From Bacteroidota bacterium (GTDB lineage: Bacteria; Bacteroidota; Bacteroidia; Bacteroidales; JAAUTT01), in contig JAUZOO010000013.1 of assembly GCA_030706405.1 (NCBI GenBank), positions 1 to 64,000 of the forward strand: a DNA stretch of 64,000 nucleotides. Direction: 5' to 3'. A model generated the notes under the pieces. The model had not been told where the DNA came from and made no database searches. It saw only the letters and a program-made list of their open reading frames with translations. Of this stretch, positions 34,860 to 42,854 are shown in pieces (the first letter of the stretch is position 1; each line of letters begins with the position of its first letter). A program made the position numbers and the translations under genes.

Positions 34860-36767
34860 TTAAAATATCCGATGACGTATGTTTTTCAATGCATCAACCA
34901 GACGGTCTATTTCTTCTTTGGTATTATAAAGCGATAGCGACGGACGAACGGTCCCTTCGACGCCAAACCGGCGCAACGACGGCTGTGTACAATGATGCCC
35001 TGCGCGGACAGCAATTCCCCGCTCATCGAGGTATTTACCCACCTGTTCTATTGGAATATCATTCAGCACAAATGATAAAACGCCAACTTTGTTTCGCGCC
35101 GTACCAATGATGCGTAAACCCGGAACCTGGCTAAGTTGCTGCGTTCCGTAATCGGTAAGCAGATGTTCGTACCGGGCAATATTTTCGAGCCCTATTTTGG
35201 TCACGTAATCAAGGGCAGCCCCCAGCCCGATGGCGTCGGCAACATTAGGCGTACCGGCCTCAAACTTGTTGGGAATACCGTTATAAACAGTTTCCTCCAG
35301 CCTTACGTCTTTAATCATGTTACCGCCTCCGTGCCATGGCGGCATCACCTCGAGCAATGCTCGTTTGCCGTAAACCGCACCGATACCGTTGGGAGCAAAA
35401 ATCTTATGTCCGGAGAAGACAAAAAAGTCTGCATCGAGTTCCTGCACGTTTACCGGAATATGAGCTACCGACTGTGCACCGTCCACCAAAACTTTGATGT
35501 CGTATTGCCGTGCCAGCTGAATCATCTCCTTTAGGGGAAGGATCGTTCCTAGGCCATTCGAAGCCTGCGTTACTGCCAAAAGTTTAACGCGCGGGTTCAG
35601 CAAACGGGTATATTCTTCCATGATAATCTCGCCGTTTTCGTTCACTGGGATAGCTTTCAGCACAGCACCCTTTTCTTTGGCCAGCATTTGCCAGGGAACG
35701 ATGTTGGCATGATGTTCGAGCAGCGAAATCAGAATTTCGTCGCCCGGCTGGATGAATTTCCGTCCCCAGGTTTGGGCTACCAGGTTAATTCCTTCGGTAG
35801 TTCCGCGCACGAAGATAATTTCGTCGGTGGAAGCAGCTCCCACAAAGTGACGTACCTTTTTGCGGGCTCCTTCGTAAGCATCGGTAGCGCGGACAGCCAG
35901 CGTATGAGCGCCGCGGTGGATATTCGAATTATCTTCGTAGTAAAACTTCGAGATAGCGTCAATCACACTTTTAGGTTTCTGCGTGGTGGCAGCATTATCG
36001 AACCATACCAGCGGTTTGCCGTGTACATACTGATGAAGTACCGGAAAATCATTACGGATGGCCTGCACATCAAAAATATTGTGCGTATAAAGCGGCAGCT
36101 TTGGCTCGCGCAGAAAGTAATACCCTGTAGAAGGCTCCGTTGGCACCTCCTGAGCCGATTCGGCTACATTGGCATACAAAAACGATAAATCAATTTGATC
36201 CGATGGAAACCCACTGCCCAGCAACTGAAACAGCTGGGAGGGCTGTCCGCTTTCAGAAAGTCCGCCGGATACCGATTGCACTTTATGTACAAATTGATGC
36301 AGGTTGGGCGCATTGTCCTTATTCCCATTCAACGTCTGCTGGCTTACCAGGTAATCGGCATGGCTCGACAACGGAGCTGAAGTGGCAGGTTTATTACCCG
36401 ATAAAAAATAACAATTCGAGAGATCGGCATTAAACGGATTTTCAGAAATAACAAGAAGCTGAGGAATTTCCTCTTGCGAAGGTGCAAACAACGGCAATGA
36501 AGCCGCCTGCCCGCCAATATTGGTTAACCCGTCGAAGTTAAGCGTATCTCCCAACTCCGTTGCAGGGGTTACGGGCAATGCTTGAGGTTCAGGAAAAGCT
36601 GATTCCCTAAAATAGTCTGACGTATGTTTAACATCCTGCTCATTTTTAGATATCTCGGCAGCTCCCGGAAACTCGTTGTAAATCCGGCTTGCCAATTGGG
36701 CAAATGCGGTCGGATTTAACAAATCATCACCGAGAGGCGATCCTAATGTCAGTTTATCTATCGACAT
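34860..36767 (-). CDS. Encapsulin-cargo cysteine desulfurase (SufS-like with long N-terminal extension)
   Basis: A 635-residue protein. Residues about 230-635 are a SufS/class-II cysteine desulfurase with PLP lysine K455 (FSGHKIFAPNG) and catalytic C593 (RAGHHCTQPSLRRFG). It takes sulfur from cysteine as a protein-bound persulfide. Residues 1-225 form a Pro/Ser/Gln-rich, low-complexity extension absent from ordinary SufS (about 405 residues), as in the cargo desulfurases of family 2 encapsulins, where this disordered region directs loading. Its start is 7 bp after the shell gene, so the pair is co-transcribed. Related encapsulated desulfurases are linked to sulfur storage; here that is an inference. 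Confidence 0.9.
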   Translation of the reverse strand: MSIDKLTLGSPLGDDLLNPTAFAQLASRIYNEFPGAAEISKNEQDVKHTSDYFRESAFPEPQALPVTPATELGDTLNFDGLTNIGGQAASLPLFAPSQEEIPQLLVISENPFNADLSNCYFLSGNKPATSAPLSSHADYLVSQQTLNGNKDNAPNLHQFVHKVQSVSGGLSESGQPSQLFQLLGSGFPSDQIDLSFLYANVAESAQEVPTEPSTGYYFLREPKLPLYTHNIFDVQAIRNDFPVLHQYVHGKPLVWFDNAATTQKPKSVIDAISKFYYEDNSNIHRGAHTLAVRATDAYEGARKKVRHFVGAASTDEIIFVRGTTEGINLVAQTWGRKFIQPGDEILISLLEHHANIVPWQMLAKEKGAVLKAIPVNENGEIIMEEYTRLLNPRVKLLAVTQASNGLGTILPLKEMIQLARQYDIKVLVDGAQSVAHIPVNVQELDADFFVFSGHKIFAPNGIGAVYGKRALLEVMPPWHGGGNMIKDVRLEETVYNGIPNKFEAGTPNVADAIGLGAALDYVTKIGLENIARYEHLLTDYGTQQLSQVPGLRIIGTARNKVGVLSFVLNDIPIEQVGKYLDERGIAVRAGHHCTQPSLRRFGVEGTVRPSLSLYNTKEEIDRLVDALKNIRHRIF

Positions 36768-36774
36768 AAGTCAA

Positions 36775-38211
36775 TTATTTTTGTTTAATGCTCTTGTGCT
36801 GATAATCGTGATAGTATCCTACCTCAACATTTTCGAGTACGGCCAGGGCATCGCCTGTGAGCACTGCCAACGAAAAATACTGCGTTAACAGGTAAGAAGC
36901 TACACCTAAGGTATCGAGGCCCATTAACCGCGCCGACAAACTTGGTGAAATCTCACCGGGAATACCTGCCTGATGAAGCCCAACTACGCCTTGCTCCTCT
37001 TCGCCCACACGTACCAAAAGGATGTTGGTAGTTCCCAGCCCGCGATTGGCCAATGGACCGCTAACTTCAAGCTTATCCGAAGGGATGATGGGAACACCGC
37101 GCCAAGTAATTACCGGAGCTCCAAATAACTGGATAGTTACCGGAGGAACGCCACGCCAGGTGCATTCGCGTTCGAAAGCGGCAATGGCTTTGGGGTGTGC
37201 AAGGAAGAAAGCCGGCTTTTTCCATACCAGGGCGAGAAGTTCGTCGAGATCGTCGGGGGTTGGGGTTCCGTAACGACTGCTGATGCGCTGACTTGGGTCA
37301 ACGTTGTGCAGAAGTCCAAAATCCTTGTTGTTGATGAGTTCCCATTCCTGTTTTTCCTTCATCCCCTCGATGGTGAGGCGTAATTGTTGTTCAAGCTGGT
37401 TGTGCGGATCGTTGTACAAGTCGGACACTCGGGTATGCACACGAACAATGGTTTGGATGGCGTTGAGCGAATACTCCCGTGGCTTTAAGGTATAATCAAC
37501 ATAGGTTTCGGGGATGATATGGTTTTCTTCGAGGCCGGAAACCAGGTCGATATGACGTTCGCCGTATTTGTTCACGGTCGATTTCAGACGGATAAAATCT
37601 TCTACCGCCTTTTCGAATTTCTTACGCGAATCAGGTATTTCTTTAAAGATGTTTTCAAGGTCCTTGCCCGAAAAAGTAAGAAACACGCCCGGGGTGATGG
37701 TGCGGATGGTTACCTTGGAAGGCTGGTTAGTCACGAAATCATCTTCACCAAAATATTCTCCTTCCGAAAGCAGGGCAATCCGAAGTTCTTCGCCATGAAG
37801 CCCTTTGCTGAGAACTTCCACCTGGCCATGGGCAATGATAAAAAATTTATGATGATCGTCACCTTCAAGGATCAGATTATTGTTAAGGTCAGCTTCCTCG
37901 GTACTGAAATGGGCCGCCATCCGTTGAAGAATATCCTCGTCAAAGCTAGAGAACAAAGGGATACTGCGTAATGCCGAAGCCTGAAAAGAGGCAACCCCGT
38001 CGTGATAATTAATTTCTACGCGTTCGGCCTTTTTTAATTCAATTTTGGTGCGGTTTACACGATAAGTTCCCGAACCTACATGCACCCAGGGTAAAACTTT
38101 TAACAGCCACCGCGGGGTAATGGATTCCATTTGAGGCACCGTCTTAGTGGTAGTGGCAAGGTTTCGGGCTACAATAGTTGTAACGCTGCGTTGTGAAGGA
38201 TTGTTCGACAT
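36775..38211 (-). CDS. Family 2B encapsulin shell protein with inserted cNMP-binding-like domain
   Basis: A 478-residue protein. The HK97-type shell sequence is split: residues about 25-80 (ITPRWLLKVLPWVHVGSGTYRVNR) and 205-478 (VSGLEENHIIPETYVDYTLKPREY, SRYGTPTPDDLDELLALVWKKP, EISPSLSARLMGLDTLGVASYLLTQYFS) flank a Crp-like cyclic-nucleotide-binding domain at about 83-200. This insertion defines family 2B. In the phosphate-binding loop FGED is kept but the expected Arg position reads PSKVT, so ligand binding may be lost. The shell would enclose the desulfurase encoded next. Family knowledge supports icosahedral nanocompartments; no particle evidence exists here. Confidence 0.9.
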   Translation of the reverse strand: MSNNPSQRSVTTIVARNLATTTKTVPQMESITPRWLLKVLPWVHVGSGTYRVNRTKIELKKAERVEINYHDGVASFQASALRSIPLFSSFDEDILQRMAAHFSTEEADLNNNLILEGDDHHKFFIIAHGQVEVLSKGLHGEELRIALLSEGEYFGEDDFVTNQPSKVTIRTITPGVFLTFSGKDLENIFKEIPDSRKKFEKAVEDFIRLKSTVNKYGERHIDLVSGLEENHIIPETYVDYTLKPREYSLNAIQTIVRVHTRVSDLYNDPHNQLEQQLRLTIEGMKEKQEWELINNKDFGLLHNVDPSQRISSRYGTPTPDDLDELLALVWKKPAFFLAHPKAIAAFERECTWRGVPPVTIQLFGAPVITWRGVPIIPSDKLEVSGPLANRGLGTTNILLVRVGEEEQGVVGLHQAGIPGEISPSLSARLMGLDTLGVASYLLTQYFSLAVLTGDALAVLENVEVGYYHDYQHKSIKQK

Positions 38212-38532
38212 ACGATTTGTTTTAAAAATTTGTTATTAGTTTGATTTTGCTCCTGTTTATTTAAAAAAATATGAATATTCTCCCGGTTTTTCTTCAAATA
38301 AATACGAATCCCCTCCTTTAAAAAAGATAAGGGAAGGTCTTTTATTTAATCTTACAATTTGCCATTTTAAATTTTATCTAATTCGTTATTATATATTTAC
38401 ATAATTCAGATATTCTTAAGAGATGAATCTTCCCCGGCCCCTCCTTTTCAAGGAGGGGAAATGATGACTCGTTGTTAAAAGAGTTTAAAGGACTTTTTAT
38501 AATACTTTAGAATTAGGCGGAATGGCCGCAGG
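38212..38532. other. Gap upstream of the encapsulin gene
   Basis: No gene was recognised. It contains a GGAGGGG palindrome (38431-38460) and AT-rich DNA near the shell start codon. It lacks the shared operator, so the shell gene is either read from the cysK promoter or from an undetected promoter here. Confidence 0.45.
38431..38460. repeat. GGAGGGG palindromic intergenic repeat, copy 3
   Basis: CCCCTCCTTTTCAAGGAGGGG, a near-perfect hairpin related to 5835-5870 and 28676-28754. Confidence 0.55.
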
Positions 38533-38634
38533 TTATTCGCCCCACAGAGGAATATATTCGTAATCAATAGTATCCACATCGGATAAAAGCCAAATCGTTT
38601 CGTCCAGGGTAGTTGCAACGTCAAAGAGTTTCAT
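38533..38634 (-). CDS. 33-aa acidic ORF between tusA and the encapsulin gene
   Basis: ATG at 38634, TAA at 38533-38535. The product begins MKLFDVATTLDE and ends YEYIPLWGE, is acidic and contains two tryptophans. It lies in the same direction as its neighbours, about 30 bp after the tusA stop codon. It has no recognisable family. The in-operon position and the balanced amino-acid make-up suggest a real small protein, possibly a partner of the desulfurase, TusA or shell. It could still be a chance frame. Confidence 0.45.
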   Translation of the reverse strand: MKLFDVATTLDETIWLLSDVDTIDYEYIPLWGE

Positions 38635-38665
38635 GTTTCTTGGGCTTGATTATACTGCTTATTGA

Positions 38666-38890
38666 CTATTTCTCAATAAGGATTTTGTGCACATTCCCGG
38701 CAACATGGCTTACTTCCAAAACGTTGAAACCTTGTTCGGTAGCGCTTTTGGGAATATTTTCGAGCGGTTCGCCTTCGGTAACCAGCACTTCGAGCCGGTC
38801 GCCCTTATCGAGCTTTGCCAGTGCAATCTTTGTTTTTACAAACGTCATCGGGCAGTGCTCTTTGGTTATATCTATTTGTATTTGGGACAT
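38666..38890 (-). CDS. tusA: TusA-family sulfurtransferase
   Basis: A 74-residue single-domain TusA/SirA-like protein. The sulfur-carrying cysteine is in the hallmark CPMTFVKTKIAL (C14-P-M), followed by GDRLEVLVTEGEPLENIPKSA. Such proteins accept persulfide sulfur from cysteine desulfurases and hand it to DsrE-type or other acceptors. It is encoded between a DsrE-like gene and the encapsulin/desulfurase genes, an obvious relay. A second TusA domain with the same CPMxFVKTKI motif is fused to the sulfite reductase at 54556-56883. Confidence 0.87.
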   Translation of the reverse strand: MSQIQIDITKEHCPMTFVKTKIALAKLDKGDRLEVLVTEGEPLENIPKSATEQGFNVLEVSHVAGNVHKILIEK

Positions 38891-38958
38891 TTTTGTAAGG
38901 GATTATGTAATTAAGTTACCAGGTGATTAAGTAAATCTCATATTAAGACATTGTCTCA

Positions 38959-39447
38959 TTAAATAAAAAGCTTATCGCCACCTTCGGAAAGTTCGAGAAA
39001 TGTGGCAACGCCGAGAACACCCTTCACTTCGGGAATAAAATCATCTTTGGTAAGTCCGAGGATGTGCATCGACATTTCGCAGGCATAAAGGTTGACGTTA
39101 AGGGCAATGGCTGCTTCAACCAGTTCGTTGAGCGTGGCTACGTTGCGTTTGCGCATCATGTAGGTCATCAGCTTAGGACTTGCCCCGCCAAAATTGAGAC
39201 GACTGAGCGGAACATTGTTAATGCCTCCCATCAGAAACCCAAAGAAACGGGCAAGAAAACCTTTGCCCAGAAAAGTACGACCGCGCTTTTTCTTCACGGC
39301 ATTCAGTCCCCAGAAGGTGAAAAAGATGTTCACCTCGTAATTTACAGCTGCCGAACCTGAAGCCAGGGTAAAAGCAGCCACCAGCTTGTCGAAGTCGCCG
39401 CTAAAGCTGATGATGGAGAGTTTTTTGGTTTTAGTATTGTCTGACAT
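38959..39447 (-). CDS. DsrE/F/DrsH-family sulfur-relay protein
   Basis: A 162-residue protein with the DsrE-like alpha/beta fold: an N-terminal LSIISFSGDFDKLVAAFTLASGSAA, the long insert typical of the DsrE2/DrsH subgroup (KRGRTFLGKGFLARFFGFLMGG) and a conserved Cys in LYACEMSMHILGL. DsrE-type proteins exchange persulfide sulfur with TusA, whose gene is next on this strand. Its operon place between a ThiS-like carrier and TusA suggests transfer between cysteine desulfurase, TusA and the thiocarboxylate carrier. The direction of flow is inferred. Confidence 0.82.
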   Translation of the reverse strand: MSDNTKTKKLSIISFSGDFDKLVAAFTLASGSAAVNYEVNIFFTFWGLNAVKKKRGRTFLGKGFLARFFGFLMGGINNVPLSRLNFGGASPKLMTYMMRKRNVATLNELVEAAIALNVNLYACEMSMHILGLTKDDFIPEVKGVLGVATFLELSEGGDKLFI

Positions 39448-39548
39448 GGTTGTGTGATTTGTGTTGTTTTAATTTGATTTTAAACGCAAAAACATGATGA
39501 TCGTATATTAAACCTTTGCTCCATCGCGGCTTTGCATTTATCGGTATT

Positions 39549-39761
39549 TTATCGCTGGCCTCCACCCATGAAATAGAGAAAATCCACTTCGTCGCCTTCG
39601 GTAAGTTCTGTCGAAGTAAAATTGTCGCGTTGTACAAATTCTCCGTTCAGCTGAACCGATACCATATCGGGTTGTTGAACTTTGTTAAGTTTAATGAGTT
39701 CGAGCAATTGTAACTTACTTTCGTTATAGCTCTGTTCCTTTCCGTTTACTACAATTTTCAT
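39549..39761 (-). CDS. ThiS/MoaD-like sulfur carrier with a blocked Gly-Gly end (HcyS/CysO-like)
   Basis: A 70-residue ubiquitin-like carrier from the ATG at 39761 (MKIVVNGKEQS); a longer frame would add an uncharacteristic basic segment. It ends FLYFMGGGQR: the Gly-Gly needed for thiocarboxylation is followed by extra residues, as in CysO and HcyS carriers that need trimming by a JAMM protease. The matching JAMM protease and MoeB/ThiF-like enzyme are encoded about 18 kb away (57523-57921, 58050-58856). It follows cysK directly, so it may deliver sulfide to CysK or to MetY. Confidence 0.78.
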   Translation of the reverse strand: MKIVVNGKEQSYNESKLQLLELIKLNKVQQPDMVSVQLNGEFVQRDNFTSTELTEGDEVDFLYFMGGGQR

Positions 39762-39800
39762 TTGAATTAAGTGTTTATGTTTGTTCTTAATGCTCAATAG

Positions 39801-40739
39801 TTAATCTTCAAACTGGTACAGGGGGGTAGAAAGATATCGTTCGCCGGTATCGGGTAGTAATACAACAATGTTCTTACCTTTATTTTCGGGACGTTTGGCC
39901 ACTTTAATGGCCGCATAAGCAGCTGCTCCGGATGAAATCCCAACTAACAAACCTTCGTGACGGGCGAGCTCACGGCCGGTTTCAAAGGCTTCGTCGTTCT
40001 TTACCTTAAAAATTTCGTCGATTACGCCCAGTTTCAACACATCGGGAACAAAACCAGCCCCAATTCCCTGAATCTTGTGCGGCCCCGGCCGGCCTTCGGA
40101 TAATACCGGGGAGTCGAACGGTTCTACCGCAATAATTTTAATATTTGGATTGCGTTTTTTCAGCACCTCTCCTACTCCGGTAATTGTACCGCCGGTACCT
40201 ACTCCGGCAATAAAAATATCAACATTGCCATCGGTGTCGCGCCATATTTCTTCGGCAGTAGTATTGCGGTGAATTTCGGGATTCGCTGGATTCTTAAATT
40301 GTTGCGGAATGTACGAGTTTGGTGTCTTCTCCTGAATTTCTTCGGCACGGCGAACAGCGCCTTTCATCCCTTCGTGGCCGGGGGTAAGGACCAATTCGGC
40401 GCCTAAAGCTTTCAGCAGATTCCGTCGTTCAATGCTCATGGTTTCGGGCATTACCAAGATTAGCTTGTAATTTCGAGCCGCAGCCACATAAGCTAAGGCT
40501 ATGCCAGTGTTTCCGCTGGTTGGCTCAATCAGAGTGGTATCCTTATTAATTAGGCCGTTCTTTTCAGCAGCGTCAATCATGGCCAACCCAATACGGTCCT
40601 TAACGCTGCGGGCAGGATTAAAATATTCGAGCTTGGCAATAACGGTTCCGTACGTATTATGCTCTTTATTGATATTTGAGAGTTCGAGCAGAGGCGTATT
40701 GCCAATGAGATCTGTTAAATTTTTTACAATTTCTGCCAT
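39801..40739 (-). CDS. cysK: Cysteine synthase
   Basis: A 312-residue fold-II PLP enzyme. [15 protein letters not shown] lysine K47 in [22 protein letters not shown] and the phosphate loop [12 protein letters not shown] are intact, and the length matches CysK/CysM. It makes cysteine from O-acetylserine and sulfide, or possibly from a protein thiocarboxylate given the carrier gene that follows. It is the first gene of a minus-strand operon with ThiS-like, DsrE-like, TusA, a 33-aa ORF, encapsulin and desulfurase genes. The shared operator-promoter stands 38 bp upstream of its ATG. Confidence 0.92.
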   Translation of the reverse strand: MAEIVKNLTDLIGNTPLLELSNINKEHNTYGTVIAKLEYFNPARSVKDRIGLAMIDAAEKNGLINKDTTLIEPTSGNTGIALAYVAAARNYKLILVMPETMSIERRNLLKALGAELVLTPGHEGMKGAVRRAEEIQEKTPNSYIPQQFKNPANPEIHRNTTAEEIWRDTDGNVDIFIAGVGTGGTITGVGEVLKKRNPNIKIIAVEPFDSPVLSEGRPGPHKIQGIGAGFVPDVLKLGVIDEIFKVKNDEAFETGRELARHEGLLVGISSGAAAYAAIKVAKRPENKGKNIVVLLPDTGERYLSTPLYQFED

Positions 40740-40776
40740 TGTATTTGTCTTTGAATTTGTGTTTGATTTTATAATT

Positions 40777-40866
40777 CAAAGATCGAACTCTTTAGGGGTG
40801 GTTAAAATACCCTAGATCCGGTATAATCAAGTACCTAAATTTAGGTATATGGGTATTAATGCGTAG
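40777..40866 (-). promoter_or_regulatory. Operator-promoter 5 (cysK-encapsulin operon)
   Basis: ATACC-N8-GGTAT (40807-40824), 6 bp, GTACC-N8-GGTAT (40831-40848; contains the palindrome TACCTAAATTTAGGTA), then GGTATTAATGCG (40852-40863). CAAA at 40777-40780 is 26 bp from the nearest half-site. This is one of the best-preserved copies. Confidence 0.85.
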
Positions 40867-40950
40867 TTTTTCAACATCACATTGGCACGATAACTATTTA
40901 CATATAAACGAACTAACAAATAACAACAAGTTACAGTTATCAATAATACA

Positions 40951-41008
40951 AAATCGGGCTACCACGGAAAATATCTCCGATTATGGCAGATATTCTCCAG
41001 GTAACCCG
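40951..41008 (-). terminator. Terminator after the threonine-synthase-like gene
   Basis: CGGGTTACC...GGTAGCCCG with inner AATATCT/AGATATT forms a long minus-strand hairpin followed by ATTTTG, 18 bp after the stop codon. Confidence 0.7.
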
Positions 41009-41025
41009 GCACAGTTAACCTAATT

Positions 41026-42234
41026 TTATTTAAAAATATTTTCGGTGTATTTATAGCCACTTCCAGTATTAACCAGAACCACTTTTTCCGATTCCTGAAC
41101 AATACCTTCCAATTTTAGTCTTTTAACAGCAGCCCATAATGCTGCGCCTTCCGGGGCAATAAACATACCTTCCAAACGGGCAACCTCACTAAGAGCCTGA
41201 CTTATCTCTTCATCATTGATACTAATTGCGGTTCCTTTGGTATATTTTAATATTTTGAGGATTAGCTTATCGGCATACGATTTAGGAACGCGTAACCCGT
41301 TGGCTATGGTAAACCCTTTGTCTACTGCTACTGCCTTAGGTTCGCTATTATGAAATGCAGAAACAATACTGTCGCAATTTGCCGATTGTACCGCAATTAA
41401 CCGTGGTCGCTTTGAACCTATCCACCCGATTTGTTCGAGTTCTTCGAAAGCTTTCCAGAACCCGATAAGCCCGGTGCCTCCGCCTGTTGGATAAAGAATA
41501 ACATCAGGTAGTTCCCAGTTTAGCTGTTCTGCCAGTTCGTATCCCATGGTTTTCTTACCTTCCAGACGATAGGGTTCTTTTAACGTGGATACATTGAACC
41601 ATCCGTTTTTTGGAGACAATTCGGCAACCAGCTTTCCGCAATCACCAATATTTCCATCAACTTCGGTTAAATGGGCTCCATAAAACTCTACCTCTTTTTT
41701 ATGTTGCGCGGGAGTCTCCTTTGGCATAAAAACATGCACTTCCATGCCGGCACGAACACCATAGGCAGCAAGGGCTACCCCGGCATTACCGGCTGTAGGA
41801 ATGGCCATTTTTTTTATTCCGAGTTCTTTCGCCTTTGAAACAGCGGCACTCATGCCACGTGCTTTAAACGAGCCAGTTGGGTTTCCGGCTTCATCTTTCC
41901 AGTAAAGCTCGGGGATTCCTACTATTTTGGACAGATTTTTTGCTTTAAAGAGCGGGGTTCCGCCTTCGCCAAGCGAAACAATATTTTTGGGGTCAAGAAC
42001 GGGCAAAAATTCCCGATAACGCCACATGGTAAATGGGCGGTTTTTCAAAACATCTTTTGACAGGCCCAGAACAAAATCGTAACAAGCCAGAAGAGCCTCC
42101 TGGCAAGAAGGATCTTTACATACGTTTTGTATTTCATCGTATTGATGTACGGTATTACAACCCGAACAGATAATATTGGAAAAATTACTGTGCTTAGAAA
42201 GACTATGTACGTTGGAGGAGCTCAGATTAATCAT
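41026..42234 (-). CDS. Threonine-synthase-like PLP enzyme with zinc ribbon
   Basis: A 402-residue fold-II PLP enzyme. An N-terminal zinc ribbon has C23, C26, C39 and C44. PLP lysine K124 lies in GNPTGSFKARG, with TAGNAGVALAAYG and TGGGTGLIGFWKAF typical of threonine synthase. The usual reaction is O-phosphohomoserine to threonine. It stands alone, not with thrA or thrB, and has its own sulfur-type operator-promoter, which is odd for a threonine gene. Cysteate synthase of methanogens belongs to this same family, so a sulfur-related side chemistry is a reasonable alternative. Sequence alone does not decide. Confidence 0.72.
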   Translation of the reverse strand: MINLSSSNVHSLSKHSNFSNIICSGCNTVHQYDEIQNVCKDPSCQEALLACYDFVLGLSKDVLKNRPFTMWRYREFLPVLDPKNIVSLGEGGTPLFKAKNLSKIVGIPELYWKDEAGNPTGSFKARGMSAAVSKAKELGIKKMAIPTAGNAGVALAAYGVRAGMEVHVFMPKETPAQHKKEVEFYGAHLTEVDGNIGDCGKLVAELSPKNGWFNVSTLKEPYRLEGKKTMGYELAEQLNWELPDVILYPTGGGTGLIGFWKAFEELEQIGWIGSKRPRLIAVQSANCDSIVSAFHNSEPKAVAVDKGFTIANGLRVPKSYADKLILKILKYTKGTAISINDEEISQALSEVARLEGMFIAPEGAALWAAVKRLKLEGIVQESEKVVLVNTGSGYKYTENIFK

Positions 42235-42266
42235 AATTCTTTGGATTTTCTGGTTGAAATGTTGGA

Positions 42267-42366
42267 CAAAGATGGCAGGTATCTGCTCTCCGATAAATAC
42301 CTTTTGTTAGGTATTTCTGCATACCAAGAACATGGTACTTATGCTACCGTAAACATGGTATTTATG
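42267..42366 (-). promoter_or_regulatory. Operator-promoter 4 (threonine-synthase-like gene)
   Basis: ATACC-N8-GGTAT (42297-42314), 6 bp, ATACC-N8-GGTAC (42321-42338), and a third pair CTACC-N8-GGTAT (42344-42361). CAAA at 42267-42270 is 26 bp from the nearest half-site and 33 bp from the start codon. Confidence 0.82.
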
Positions 42367-42511
42367 TCATTCCAAAGTATTAAAAACCGCAATAACTATC
42401 TCAATTTAATTGTTTCTGTCATTAACTTTTTCCCGATCTATAACATAAACAACTGCTTTTAAACACTATCCCTGCAAGTAATTTGGGGCCGTTAAAACCA
42501 TAGAAACAAAA

Positions 42512-42605
42512 TACGTCTTTTTACCTACTAACAGTACCCCAATATAGGTATGTAAAAATGCCTCATTTAGGGTATGATTCCTGCCGAAACATACTTTCAT
42601 CTTTG
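42512..42605 (+). promoter_or_regulatory. Operator-promoter 6 (SusC-SusD-M14 locus)
   Basis: Same architecture on the plus strand: TACGTCTTTTTACC (42512-42525), GTACC-N8-GGTAT (42534-42551), 6 bp, ATGCC-N8-GGTAT (42558-42575), 26 bp, then TTTG (42602-42605). It faces away from operator-promoter 4. Confidence 0.82.
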
Positions 42606-42697
42606 TCCTGCTTTTTAACCAAATCTGAGACCTTAACTTTTGTTTTGTCCATCAATAGATTCAAATAGTTTAAATACAATCTAATAATTTATCATTT

Positions 42698-42754
42698 ATG
42701 CATAGTTTATGGTTTTTATCCCCATCCGGAAATTCACTATCCCGATGTTGTTGA
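42698..42754 (+). CDS. Leader peptide ORF ending in Cys-Cys (upstream of SusC)
   Basis: An 18-codon ORF, MHSLWFLSPSGNSLSRCC, followed by TGA. It lies in the leader between operator-promoter 6 and the SusC gene. Tandem terminal cysteines suggest a cysteine-sensing attenuator peptide. The ORF at 52836-52892, behind another copy of the same promoter, has the same length and a similar RCC end. Confidence 0.5.
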   Translation: MHSLWFLSPSGNSLSRCC

Positions 42755-42854
42755 ACTGATATTCATAAAATTACATCATCTGCACTTTATCCTAAAAAGT
42801 TCAGAAAACATCTCGATATCAAATTTCCATTCATTAAAAGGAATCTATTTAACA

